From Bombus terrestris (lineage: Eukaryota > Arthropoda > Insecta > Hymenoptera > Apidae), in NCBI RefSeq assembly GCF_910591885.1, contig NC_063279.1, forward strand, positions 1,798,001-1,862,000: a DNA stretch of 64,000 nucleotides. Direction: 5' to 3'. The notes under the pieces were generated by a model. The model saw nothing but the letters and a program-made list of their open reading frames with translations, made no database searches and was not told the DNA's origin. The position numbers and the translations under genes were made by a program. The stretch's first letter is position 1. Each line of letters begins with the position of its first letter. This document shows, in pieces, positions 49,305-61,195 of the stretch.

Positions 49305-49703
49305 TGTAGTATCGTGGACAAAAGGCCTAAGAGATATCGGGTGAACCATAAACAATGTCGCGAGAGAGCCGAGGTGCCGTCAGGCCCGTGAATGTGTCGT
49401 CGGTCCTTCAATTGAATAATTTGGTGGAAAAGGCCTACGTGACCCTGGCCTCGGGCTTTCACGGAACACATGCGTGGTGGGGCTAAGAAAAGTCAAAGGG
49501 ATGCTAGCCCATGGGGTATTAATTTAGTTAGAAGTCGTACAGTGTGAGTTGAGAAGCGAGAGTGAGCGAGTGCAGAAGTTGAGAGCCGAGTATGCTAATA
49601 AGACGTACGACAATATTGTAATCAGTTCGTTGTTTTGAATATCATTTGTTAAACCAAAACATCGTTACTTGTCTTTTCCTCTAAGACCCATTAAGATACT
49701 ACA
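49305..49703 (+). mobile_element. Solo LTR family A, 399 bp, TTAA target duplication
   Basis: It starts TGTAGTATCGTGGACAAAAG and ends AAGATACTACA, so its ends are a perfect 9-bp inverted repeat (TGTAGTATC/GATACTACA). TTAA lies on both sides (49301-49304 and 49704-49707). It shares GGATGCTAG, GTCGGTCCTTC and GACCCTGG with the other A copies. Because TTAA is also the piggyBac target, the LTR reading rests on the related copies, which sit in other 4-mers. Confidence 0.83.
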
Positions 49704-49707
49704 TTAA

Positions 49708-50164
49708 TTTCATCAATCTCTTGTCTTTGGAATTTACCGTCTTTCGATTGCAAAATATTTTTCATACACCATCGACAGTTTTTTTATTCTTATAAACTTA
49801 CGAGTATCTATGTTCTTTTGCTATTCGCAGGCGCGATGTATCGGTACGCTATATCTGTCTCTAAAGCGCATTCAATTTGTCCGAGTTTCGGTAACATTTA
49901 CTTTTGCATGGAAGCATAGTTATGCGGTTTTGTCTGCAGAGTGCTTTATCAAACAAAATGTATTTGCAACAGTAATCTAACCGCTGTATATACACCGATG
50001 GTTTATGCCAGCAATTCCAATTGTCAGATAAACAGCCAACTTTTTTTTAACGATTATTCTTGTCGCGACGTACACGGATTCGCCTCGTATGCAAAAGTTT
50101 AAACAAATCTGAATTCATGTTAATTAGAACCGCATACCGAATATTTGTTCTTATTTCGTTAACA
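49708..50164. other. Gene-free unique sequence between two LTRs
   Basis: AT-rich and non-coding, with a run of T near 50041. Nothing else is seen. Confidence 0.4.
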
Positions 50165-50169
50165 ACAAT

Positions 50170-50440
50170 TATTGAGATATGTATAATTTTATGTGTTAGA
50201 CTAGGATTAGGGATATAATTTTATGTGTGTGGAAGTATGTGTGTGTGAAAACGAAGGAATGTAAACTATTCAATTAAAAATCTAATATGGAAGAAGGTGA
50301 GACGCGTGCAAGTGTGTATCGATGAATATCTTTGAAATCGCTCATCAAATAAACGTATAATTATTCTAATATGAATTCTAAATGTAAATTTAATGTTCCT
50401 ATACCATTATTTCGGCTATTAAGATCCAAAATTCTCAACA
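50170..50440 (+). mobile_element. Solo LTR family B, 271 bp, ACAAT target duplication
   Basis: It starts TATTGAGATATGTATAATTT and ends CCAAAATTCTCAACA. ACAAT lies directly before (50165-50169) and after (50441-50445), a perfect 5-bp TSD. It carries the block GTGTGGAAGTATGTGTGTG and AATAAAC (near 50348). It is closer to the interrupted copy at 11497-12285 (shared GAATGTAAACTATTCA and GAAGAAGG) than to the copies at 15530, 55352 and 57475, so B has at least two subgroups. Confidence 0.85.
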
Positions 50441-50445
50441 ACAAT

Positions 50446-53400
50446 ATTCTGCTATTTCGTTATTAAAGACACGTGCCTGCGATATTCGAGCCTCTTCATT
50501 AAGAAAATCCCAAATTTATTATTCTCGTTGGCAATTTTATTTTACGTCTGACATAATTAGACGTTTGACTTCATCTGTCTCGTAAAATAACATTAACTAG
50601 CCTATTTGCCGTTTTGTTTCCAGACTACAGAAGGGTTCCACCGTTGCTTAAGCTCCGTTTTCACGATTTCCCTCGCAGGGAGCGAACCTCGTCATAAATA
50701 TCGTTACGAAACGAGCTTCCCAGAGCGTACTCCGTTCTCAAATCCGAAAAGACCACAAGCCGTTACTCGGACTAAAATCTTTTAAAGTCTCACGTACTAC
50801 GTTTCTATTACATGTACACACGCGCTTGTTTATTGTTCCGTCGTATTTGCGTTTTCATCGCAGGAATGGTGCCAAGGAGGGATTTTATCGCATTCCGAGA
50901 AGATAATGTTGGCGGATTTTGTCGCGACTCATGGAAGGATACTTATCGCGCGTCCTGATTCTTAATAATTCAGAGTCGCTGTTTCACGAGTTATCCGCCT
51001 GTATTAACAGCTCTCTTTAAATCGAGAAAAACACAGACTACAGATGACGATTATTTTGTAACTTTTCACGAGAGAAGATCATTTTTGTCTCGATGGAACA
51101 CGGTGATTTTACCGAATCTTGAAAGGATGTTTCAATGGATGAAATTATTAGAAAATATTGGTATGTAATAAAATATTTGTCTGATAACCAGTGACCATTA
51201 TCGATGAATTTTATGATCGAGATGATTCCGATCGTTAGAGAAGAATAAGCTTCGCTTTCCAAGGAAAGATTAAACTCCATCGATCTTCGATATTTCTCGG
51301 AATAACAAATTTCCGCTATCGGTAGATTCGCTAACGCTGCCAAGTTTTTCAATCTTCGCCAGTTTTAGAATGTTCTCCCTGCTCTCTTCGAATATATTCG
51401 AAAAGTTCTCGCGTGTCTTCGATCTTCGAAACTCGAATCGACGAATTGCGACACGTGGCGAGACTTCGGTATAAGCGCAACCAGTTTGCGATACTAATTT
51501 TCTCGAATTAACCTTTAAATCATGAAGTTAATCAATGTAATTAGAACGGTTTTGCTGGCTTGTTCTCGGCTCTCTCAACGATGCGCCGGCGAAGCAAGAT
51601 TCTTCTGTGGACGCGAACATTGAAAAATATTCAAGACCTCTATATCTTCATTCTTCTCGTTACATCGGCTATTACGCGTATGTGTGTTTATGCTGTCTGC
51701 TTTATTGCAACAAACGAGCTACACCAATGCTTTGCCCCGCAAAGATTCTCGTATTACAGGAATAAAACAACTCGCAATTCGCGACGTTTCTGTTTCCATA
51801 AAATTTCTATCTTCTTGCCTCCTCATTACGCTATTATTAAATCATAATTAACTTTTTTATTAATTGCATATCTGCGATAAACGCGTCGTGATTGCTATAC
51901 GCATTTTTTAATTGACTTCGAATTTCTTCGATGTAATTAGGATGGTCGAGTCTCGTTACGATGTTACATATCGTAAAAGTTTCATGTAAACCGCATTTAT
52001 ATGGCGAGAACAAATTCCGTAATAAGCGTTTGAAGAGGTTCGCGAGCCACTGTACGTCAAGGCATAATTCTAGAATTCAATCTATAAAATTTCTTCAAAT
52101 TTCTATCTTGAAATTGGATTTCCAACGCTGCTTCCCTCACAATGCAGATTTGCAGATTTGAAGCCAGATTTGAAGCTGCTCGTGAAACTGAACGAAGACG
52201 CAAGTTCGATCCAAGAAACGTGAAACTTCGTTAAAAGACGTTGCAATTCGATGCGTACGCTCGAAGAACGCGCAATGCACCGTTCCAGTTGCTTATGTAA
52301 GAACCATAAACTCTGCATTGCAAATGCATTTACTTTATTACGCGGACACAATAGTCCGGCTGCCTAACGATGCTAACCAGGCGCGCGCATATCTTAGGAC
52401 GAAAACGGTGCGACGACTCGGTTGTTCGGCTGGAAAAGTCGCGGTTTCCCGTTTCCGACCACCACCGGTTACAGCGAAATCTCGTAGAAACTGGAAAACG
52501 CCATCGCGTATCCTAATTCCATCCTTTAAGCCTCAATCTTATTTCCCTTATTTCCACTTGCTTTTCTCACCTTTTTACTTATTTATCTCCATCCTCGTCC
52601 TGATCTTCCATTATTTCCTTTCTTAATCTCTGCGCTGATACCTTGCATATATTATTCTCTATTTTATTTAACCGAATTTCTATCTCCCATAATATTTTTC
52701 ACTGTTAATTTTTCGTTTTCGTGCTTCGTGCAAATGTATGACACTGATTCGCCGTTGGTATTATTTTAATGCATTAATTTTAATGAAAATGGTTTCTGTA
52801 TATGTGTATATATATGTGTGTGTGTGTGTGTAATGTTGGTAGTTTACAGCTTCTAGCGTATTTCCATAATTGCTCAGCTTGAGAAGGGAAAGTTGCTTCC
52901 GCTGAAAGTTTTCAGCAACTATATGGAATGTTTATGAAACATTAAGCTCACTATTGTGCTAATTGCCTTTCGTAATATTCGCCGTGTTGTTTATCCGCGA
53001 AAGTCACAAAAATTATATCCAAAACAATAATACATTTTCGATAACGACGCTGACCACGTGAAAAGCTATCTGTGTTCGTTTAATTCGAATTATCCTAATT
53101 AGAAGTAGCATGACATTTTGTAAAAAGTTTCCCAGAGTTTCAAATTTTATGCAAATCCTTTTTACAACTTTGCATTTTGAATGGTTCTTTAACGACCTAC
53201 TTTTTCAACAAGTGGGAGATTTTAACCGGTACCGCGCCTTTCTCTGTCCACTTTTAATCGTTTTCCTGCTATTTCGTTGAATCTTTCCTTCTAATCGCCT
53301 GGCTAACTTATTTCTCTCGTTCTCAGTCAAACGGTTCAAACGCTGCGAGCCTCTTTTCCATATTTCCTAAGCTCTCGCCGCCTATCTTTAAATTTCTGTC

Positions 53401-55229
53401 TCGGTTACACGCTGACCTCCTTTCTTTCTCCTTCTCTATCGGCTTACGGTAGCGTTTACCGTTTGTCTAATTTCAACTCCACGTCACGTTCCCATTCCTT
53501 TTCCACTTGTAATCCCTTTTTTTCCCACCCAACTTTCTAATTGTCCCGTATTTCCACCGGGGAAACGTGCACGCAGGCGTCCCACAGGGAACAGCTACAA
53601 GATCACTTTCTTATTGCACATCTACAGCTTCACGCGTGTTATAAATTGCGAATTAACCTGGTCTATTTCTATCGATCGACCGATTTACGTAGACAGAAAG
53701 TAACTGTTTGACGTAGCAAGTAAAGAAATTTAATTAATAAAAAAAGAAGGTTAATTATCAAATTCTCCTCCTACGAACCGTATAGTTACGTGCACTATGT
53801 CAGTTAACGGTAAACGTCAACCGTTAATTTACCTTCTATATTGTTCGATTGTTCTATGAATTAAAGTTTTCCGTAATGTCTTTTATACTATTTATTATTT
53901 ATTTAATAGCGTCATTCCTCGTAACGGCAAAACGATACTTTACGTCCTAAAGTAAATTATTTCAAAGAATACAAGTTAGTTAATGAAGGCAAAACTAAGA
54001 AGAAACTTCTACATCAAAGTGATCCATCATCTTAAATTGGATATAGCAATTTAAAATGCAAACTTTTCCGAGGAGAAAAATTTTCTTTATTACGAGCAAG
54101 TGGTCGCGTGTATTAATACGTAATAGTGGATTATAAATTGACATTAATTGCGAGAAACTATGTCCGTAGTTGGTATATAAATGCCAAAGTGTGACCTATT
54201 TTGAGCAAGCAGTTACGATAAATTAAAAGTTACGAGCAGAAAGCAATATTGGAAAAGAAGCCTGTTATCGACATTCATTGCATACGTTGTCTACCCTTGC
54301 ATTAAACTTTACCGCATTTACTCTATAAGCATACATTTCCGCCGTCTGTTTCTTCTATAAAAAGATAGCTCATCGGTCGTTTAATTTCGAAAAATATTTC
54401 TACGATAATTGATTAACGATAAACTCCAAGAAAGAAAAACGGAGAAACATCTTTTCTTACCACGAAGCGTTAATTAAAGCGTTATAAGCAGCATGACTAA
54501 TTACCGTTACATAGAAAAACGTTCTTTTACCTATTTCATGTTACAGAGTTGTTAATTTTGTTTACCTCGTTGGTGGGTGTTCTACGCGGCGAAGAAAATT
54601 CAAATTTTTAATTAAATATTTTTCTGCGAGTTTCAGCCACAATTCGATGGTCCAGGTAAAATTTTTAAGCTCTTCGATGGCAAACGATTCAGTTCATATT
54701 AAATTACGGTGAAAGGTTTTGCGTACTCCCGAATGAACAATATTTATTCGTGAAATTTATTCGGAAAAGAACGCTCAAACAGCGAATCGCGATTAATTTG
54801 TTTCGTCACGAAACGAACGAAGCGAAAGAGAATTCAACTCGCGTGTTTACGCCAACTTTCTCAATGGGAATCCCATTCAAGCGATACACGAAACTCGCGC
54901 GAAAAAGGTGGCGCGATCGCTATTCTCTTTCCCATCGCTTTTTCATTGTCCGGAAATCCACATTCCATCTAACGGTCCATCGTTCTGCAAACTGCAAATC
55001 GAATTGACATGGAATAGCGAACCCCTCGTACTTACGCAAACGATATTTTCTCCCGTTTCTGAAGCTTTCACGCCTCTATACGTGCTAATCCCAGAAATAA
55101 AACGCTTCAAGACGCACAAACTTATTATACTGAGAATATAAATGACGGAATTTTGTGATCATTTCTGGAGAAACCTTTGAACTATTACGAAAAAGTGTTT
55201 GATTTAATCGTAAAACTGTTATGCGTATA
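50446..55229. other. Gene-free unique sequence
   Basis: The plus frame at 51560-51847 has a hydrophobic stretch but no splice donor or domain. A pyrimidine-rich area spans about 52500-53560. A local GCAGATTTGCAGATTTGAAG repeat lies at 52144. Nothing is recognised as a gene. Confidence 0.3.
52801..52831 (+). repeat. (TA/TG)n microsatellite
   Basis: TATGTGTATATATATGTG followed by seven or so TG dinucleotides. Confidence 0.9.
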
Positions 55230-55297
55230 TTCGGTTGGCAACTAAGTAATTGCGGATCTTGTCATTGGATGGTATCGACACTTAGTTGCCAACCCAA
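55230..55297. mobile_element. Miniature mariner-type element, family M2, 68 bp
   Basis: It starts TTCGGTTGGCAACTAAGTAA and ends ACACTTAGTTGCCAACCCAA, flanked by TA on both sides (55228-55229 and 55298-55299). Inverted repeats of about 20 bp enclose a remnant of the left subterminal sequence (TTGCGGATCTTGTCATT). It is non-coding. Confidence 0.82.
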
Positions 55298-55351
55298 TAT
55301 TTGATATTACCGTAAAATCGGTATGTGGGACGGAAATTTTCTAATCCTGTT

Positions 55352-55595
55352 TATCGAGATATGTATAATTTCGTGTGCTAGACTAGATTAGCCGCGTAGT
55401 AATGACACACGTATGTGAATATGAGTGTATGGAAGTAAGCGTGGTGTGGAAGATGCTGAGACAAAGAGAGTGCTGAGACGCGCGCAAATGTATATCGACG
55501 AAGATCGTGGAAATCGTTTATTAAATAAATCTAAAACTATTTTATCGTGAATTCTAAGTGTAACCTTAGGCGATTAAGATCCACAATTCTCAACA
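55352..55595 (+). mobile_element. Solo LTR family B, 244 bp, CTGTT target duplication
   Basis: It starts TATCGAGATATGTATAATTT and ends CCACAATTCTCAACA. CTGTT flanks it on both sides (55347-55351 and 55596-55600), a perfect 5-bp TSD. It lacks about 55 bp relative to the 15530 copy: internal deletions have removed the CAGATGAATGCAACTG block and the TTCCTTTACTTTTATTT block before the 3' end. AATAAATC (near 55524) is retained. Confidence 0.85.
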
Positions 55596-56123
55596 CTGTT
55601 CCTTGAAATACGGCCGATACCGTCACTTTCTTATCCATTGGTGGAATCAAGTTTGAGGGCAAAAATATATAAAAAGATACGACGAGATATTTTAAAAAAA
55701 GGTGAATGATACGTAAAATAATATACAGCGATACGTAAAATTGTATATACAGCAAAGGGTCAAATGTATTTAGTTTACATACGTCGATCTTAAATTACGT
55801 TGTATCTCTCTCGTCATCCCTTCATTATCCTGCAACTGATCGGCGGATACTGCTACATGAATGGCTGTCAGAAATTAGATCAAAGTGTTACAGTTTGGTT
55901 AGGATCACGACTGTGCGTGTCACGTTGTGGGTCTGTAACATGCCACATATTACTGGCCTCGTAATTGTAGCTTATGAGACGCTCATGTAACAGTTCCATC
56001 ACACATATCGTAGTACACGGTTTGTATCTATACTCGGATGAAAATTAAGCTTCGAATAAAACGCTTTTGTTTCGTATCTCACATCTATTCTTTGTACAGA
56101 AAATCATCTCCCAGTTGTTTGTA

Positions 56124-56315
56124 TTAGGTTGTCCGAAAAGTTCCTTTCGTTTTATAAGGAAGTAGTAGATGAACAACGTTCTTTGTTTTATATTATTTTA
56201 TTAATTACGTTTGATCATATATAAATATATAAATCCATAAAATAATATAAAATAGCAAATGTTGTGCATCTATTGTTTCACTTATGAAACGAAATAAACT
56301 TTTGGAGCAAGCTAA
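56124..56315. mobile_element. mariner-type MITE, family M1, 192 bp
   Basis: It begins TTAGGTTGTCCGAAAAGTTC after TA (56122-56123) and ends AAACTTTTGGAGCAAGCTAA, a decayed right repeat followed by TC instead of TA. The interior CCTTTCGTTTTATAAGGAAG and GTTGTGCATCTATTG match the short M1 copy at 10823-11014. Confidence 0.8.
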
Positions 56316-57469
56316 TCAAATATTTTCCTACCGTGTATAGCTTACTGCGTTGCTTTTGTCATTTCATTTATATCATATAATTAATCAAACCCGATTGTAA
56401 TAAATTTCCAGTCATTTGAAGAACGCTTCGATGGAAAACAATTACAACACGAATACTACGAATTTTCGTAGCCACTGTAGATGAGAAAAATCCGATCAGC
56501 GGTAACCGCGCGTCAAATTCGAATACAACGTTCGAAACAGATACAACATAATACCCTTCTTAAATGCTAGGGCACCTGGTTTTACGTAAAATCGGACATA
56601 GTTGGCATAAATATTCAAGGAAACCATCAATCCGTCGTGATTCTCGTAACTCGGTTTCGAATAATAATGGTGCTATTCAACGACCGGCGACATTTAGTAT
56701 CCTCGAACCGGTTGCTTGCTATTCTGATAGATACGCTTGTCCACCAAATGCAGATAGGAGCGTGACATTTGGCCGCAGATATTTCGAGTCGGTGATATTT
56801 CAACGAAGAATAGATATATAATCGATGCTCATGACTAGACAGGTCGAGTGCGAAGCGTCGTTCTAAGATAAGACGCGTTGTTAAGTTTGTAACCGGTTGC
56901 TTGCCTCGTTATTCTCGCACGCGGTTTTCACTCCGTTGACCTATTCAACGATCACAAGAAACATATTCGAGCCAGTAATTAAATGGATGAAACTGCGCTT
57001 ATCCCTATACATTTCTGAATTTTCATCAACAGTCGAGACGCTTTTCGCGCGATTCATTACGTTACCAAGCGGCTATGTTCTTCTTCTATGTGCTTTTTCT
57101 TTCGCTCTCCCTTTCAGCTGGTCGAGACGAAGCGATAAAGATCGGCACGACGATTAAACGAAGTCTCGTCGCTTCAAAATTTCCGGGATAAATGCCAGTT
57201 AAACTTCGCGTAGCAAATGTAAAACGTCTTTCGACTATTGTTCGCCAACGCTGTCCGGGATAATTCGCTTCGGTCTTGTCGTTACGCGGATCGCATGAAC
57301 GAGATGCGATTGAAAAGAATAACTGTACGGTAAATTTCAAAGAAATGTTCGTTTAACGCGATTCTATTTCCGGTGTGTAAGCGCGAACTACATAAATGCC
57401 ATTATATTAATTGTCGTTAACAGCCAGCCTATAAGTAACGCCAATTATCCGATGTTAATCACGGTCGCT
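56316..57469. other. Gene-free unique sequence
   Basis: Frames at 56564-56821 and 56897-57157 (plus) and 57086-57340 (minus) have no recognisable domain. ACCGGTTGCTTGC occurs twice (near 56707 and 56891), a small local repeat. Confidence 0.3.
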
Positions 57470-57474
57470 GTCTC

Positions 57475-57782
57475 TATTGAGATATGTATAATTTCGTGTG
57501 CTAGACTAGATCAACCGTGTAGTAGTGATACGCGTATACGAATACGAGTGTATGGAATTATGCGAGTGCACAGCGTCTGGAAAAACAGACGAATGCAACT
57601 GTTCCGTTAGCGGTGTGGTATAGAAGATGCTGAGACAAAGAGAATGCTGAGACGCGTATATCGACGAAGATCCTGGAAATCGTTTATCGAATAAATCTAA
57701 AACTATCTTAATATAAATTCTAAGTGTAATCTTGGCGTTGCTTTACTTTTATTTCGGCGATTATGATCCACAATTCTCAACA
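57475..57782 (+). mobile_element. Solo LTR family B, 308 bp, GTCTC/GTCCC target duplication
   Basis: It starts TATTGAGATATGTATAATTT and ends CCACAATTCTCAACA. Flanks GTCTC (57470-57474) and GTCCC (57783-57787) differ at one position. It shares CAGCGTCTGGAAAAACAGAC, GAATGCAACTGTTCCGTTAG and ATAGAAGATGCTGAGA with the 15530 copy. It is the longest uninterrupted B copy here. Confidence 0.85.
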
Positions 57783-57787
57783 GTCCC

Positions 57788-60700
57788 TTTTCAAATGATA
57801 ATTCTGGCGAATCTTTATGCTTTGGGAATTCAATCAACATTTCCGTACAAGTCTCGCTGAAATTTAAGAAACCCGGAGATATCTTCTTCGATATTCTGAT
57901 CTTAAACGATCTTTATTTCTGCACTTCATTTCTATGGATTCCACGCGAGGAAAATATATCGAGTCCCTTCTTAAACATCAAACGCAGTACACCGTGCACT
58001 CTTGTTCGAGTCAAGCAATGCAAACTATAGTAAATAAGAGCTTGGACTTGGCAGTCGACACATTGTAACTCGTAGTAAATAAATAACAAAATGTTATGCA
58101 ATTCTATAAGCAACTTTTCAAACGATCATAGAATATATCGATACTCCGACTAATTTCTAACCTACGATCCTTTAAATTTAAGATTGCAAAGGATCCTCTG
58201 CCCTGCGTCGAAATATCGGCAGACGCATTTACCCCTGAAACCCTGATCCTTTCTCGCAAACTTTCTCGCGAACGTGTCAAAGGAAGAATAGGTGTTTCTT
58301 GGTCGGCGAAATTCGCGTCGATCTTCGGCCAAGTTGCACGGAGTTTCAGCGATTTTTCGAGATGCCACGGGGATGAAAGGGATACGCCGACGACCTGGAT
58401 GCTTGAATAGATCATTCTCGGTCGGGCTGCCGAATGTTCTGTGCGGTGCATCGACGGATACTTCCATCTGTGTTAGGGTGCATGCAATGGCGTGCATTCG
58501 TACTTTGATCACATCTCCGTTAGAATAGCTGCCGCCTCCTGCCGCCTCTCCCGTCCCTGTCCTCTGTTCGTCGCTTTACAAGCTTTGAATGATCGCGGCT
58601 TTTCGAAACGAGACTTTGACAGTATTTACGCGCTAGCGAAAAATCGTTTAGAATCGAAGCCGCTCGTGTCAAACGATGACGCGCTTGAAAAATTACTTGA
58701 CCCAAAAGTTAATTTGTCGCGTTGATCTAATGCATCGCACTGACACGTGCAGTCCGGCACAAAAACCAGCGCACAGATAGCGAAAATAGGTATCGACGCA
58801 GTTAAATATGTTGTGAATTGTTTAGAAAAATGTGAACGTTAATTTCAACTATTCGGCAAATAATCTATGTACCGTAAGAATATAAAACTTGACACGATAA
58901 ATAAAACTAACAACGCCGGTTCGATCCAACTTTATCGATATCTGCTTCCATCGCCTGTCCACTTGCGCGTTTCTTGCCCGCTGTATTTTCATTTTGGTCT
59001 CAGGTTGACTCGACGATCAACATCCATATAGAATCACTTGTGTCGCGTCTTTGCAGCAACAAGATTCGTTCAAGCGTCGACACGAGCCTGTCTCGTAGCT
59101 GTAAACGTAATCGTAAATTCGATTCGAGATGCGGCAGCGAAATTGCATTTGTGTTCTCTAAGTACTGCACCGAGGAGCAGCTTATCTCGTAAGGGATAGA
59201 TCGTGCAAAAGCATGTGCGCGCGAGTAGATTGCCAGGGATTGCTGAAATTTTATACCGCGTTGCACGGTAAAGAGCGCAGTGGATTACACGCGAGAAGCT
59301 CGTGTTTTCCATTTGCATCTCCTGTAATTTTTCTTCGCTAACGAAATGCAAATTGACTGTCGGCTACAAATGTTTATTATGCGGATTAAATCGTACAACG
59401 TTTGTGAAACTTGTGCGAACCGACGTACCACGCGTATTGCCGTATCGTGAAAATATTCGTGAAAATTGTGTATCTCGCTCGACGATTGCATTTAATCCAT
59501 CATTGCAGGCTTTCTGCCGATAATTCGCGTTCATCTGGAGGGAATCGAGCCATAACTATGATCAATGAGAATCGAATCATACGCCAAACGCACTTCCATT
59601 CGCGATCCAAGTTATTATCGCATTCTCGACAACGTTATTACCAACCACGTACGATTGCCTGTGTTAATAGTTATCTGACTATGATAAAGCGTTCTATGAC
59701 GTAACGCGATTCCATCGGTAATCGCGCCTTTTGCTATCGCCATATTCCTCGTCGTCAGTTTTTGGATAAAACCGTTGATTCTATTTCCGCTGTCGACGAA
59801 ATTGTCAAATAAAATTGTTATTTCGACGAAAACTTGGGTCGTTTTGATTTTATCAACACGTTCGCGCGATCTGTTATTTTGCATCGTTTTATATGTTACG
59901 GTATTTAGTTTATGAGCAGATTTCGTTTGATCGTAACGTAGTGTCTGAAACGAATAGAGTAATTATACTTTGCGCGCCGACGTATCGAGTTTCCCATCAA
60001 ATTTTACAAAATGAAAATATCCTAGCCTGACCTACATTTGTAAAATAATATTCCTATTGATCTGTACCGAAGCGGAAATTTACAGTTTTGATATCGATGC
60101 TTGATATTGAACAAGCATAGCTCGTATTCGAGAAACCACAGATTGCGCGATGGATTAAATTAAACATGTGACAAGCGTTTGAAATATATATTTCCATTAT
60201 CTTTTGGCCGTAGAATGCCATTTCTCTCTCTTTTTTTTTTTCTTTTTTTCGATAAACCGGAGTAGCGGTAAAAAAAATTTGCATCACAAAGTTGCGGCAA
60301 TTTTTATTTCGTAGATAGCGAATATTTTCGCAAACGAAAAACTGAATATTTCGTTATGCGCATAAATTTCGCCTGTTCTTTTACATATTTTACACTGCGC
60401 AAATATGCGCGCTCTACTAATTATTCCAGCTCGTATTATTTCCATCCGTCTCTTATCTCGATTTTGCAGAAGTCGTAGAAAGTCTTCATCGTGTAAATAT
60501 TGATCCTCCACTCACTCCGGAAAATGGACAAACTAACGTCGCTGGTGATCCAACCAAGTTCCGAATTTTCCCGCAGTTCTCCACCAACAGATTCGCCTCG
60601 GTACCGTATCAACTTCCTTCGTCTATTAAGATCAGCTGGCAAAAATCTTGCAAACACGCAGATGGCAAATATCAATTTCCAAGCCGCTTTCTCCGCAAAG

Positions 60701-60937
60701 TACATAAACTGCGCCGCTTTTGGCGGGAACGCGCATTCATCGGATATTCGCTTCCGCGAATTTTCCTTTAGACGTTGAAGAAACACCGCGATGGCTACCG
60801 CTGTTGGACTTTCAAGCCGCTGTTTGGATTTCAGAGACAGCAGAACGGCTGGGATTGGGTTTCCGTCGGTGGCCCGGTAAAATCAACAGACGCCGCGAAA
60901 TATCAGAAGCTTCGGGGGATGCGAAAACCGGAGGACG
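57788..60937. other. Gene-free or leader sequence upstream of the exon at 60938
   Basis: Many overlapping frames on both strands at 58104-58728 and 59000-59704 reflect low stop density; none has a domain or splice context. TTTTCCTTTAG at 60761-60771 could be a splice acceptor before the coding exon that follows. From about 60550 the sequence becomes CG-rich. Confidence 0.3.
60221..60250 (+). repeat. Polypyrimidine tract (CT then T-rich)
   Basis: TTTCTCTCTC followed by a long T run with one C. Confidence 0.85.
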
Positions 60938-61094
60938 ATGTCGATGAGACCGGCCTGGGGGCCCAAGTTGTTTCTCGTGCTGGTGACGACCACGATCGTT
61001 ATCGGCAATTATCAGCGACATCGCGAGAGGACTCATTTGCGCGAGCAGCTCGTTAACAGCCACAAAGTCACCAGGAACGTCACTCGATTACAAG
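60938..61094 (+). CDS. Candidate first coding exon of a type II membrane (or secreted) protein
   Basis: ATG at 60938 follows an in-frame stop (TAA, 60878-60880), so it is a plausible start; a second ATG follows two codons later. The frame encodes about 52 residues: a short basic N-terminus (MSMRPAWGPK), a hydrophobic segment at about residues 11-23 (LFLVLVTTTIVIG), then a charged stem rich in R, H and E with an N-glycosylation sequon N-V-T at 47-49. It ends CGA TTA CAA G at 61094 with donor GTAAGT at 61095-61100, a phase-1 intron; reading through, it meets a stop after 65 codons. Short cytoplasmic tail, signal anchor and luminal stem are typical of Golgi glycosyltransferases and sulfotransferases, but no catalytic domain is in view and I do not recognise the protein. 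A cleaved signal peptide is the alternative. Confidence 0.45.
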
Positions 61095-61195
61095 GTAAGT
61101 TCTATTTAAACGCGAGTACTTGCTCGATTCGATAAATTTTAGAAATTTTGTCGGCTTCGATTTTCCAAATCTCCATTTCACGTGCACCAGTTGTA

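Noticed and set aside
51560..51847. Plus frame with a membrane-like segment (LYIFILLVTSAITRM)
   Set aside because: No donor or acceptor in a useful position and no similarity that I recognise.
58104..58725. Cluster of 77-116-codon frames on both strands
   Set aside because: Same pattern of mutually shadowing frames, with no recognisable protein.
58912..58935. CCGGTTCGATCCAAC, resembling a tRNA T-arm
   Set aside because: The stem does not pair and no A-box, anticodon stem or acceptor stem is found at the right distance.
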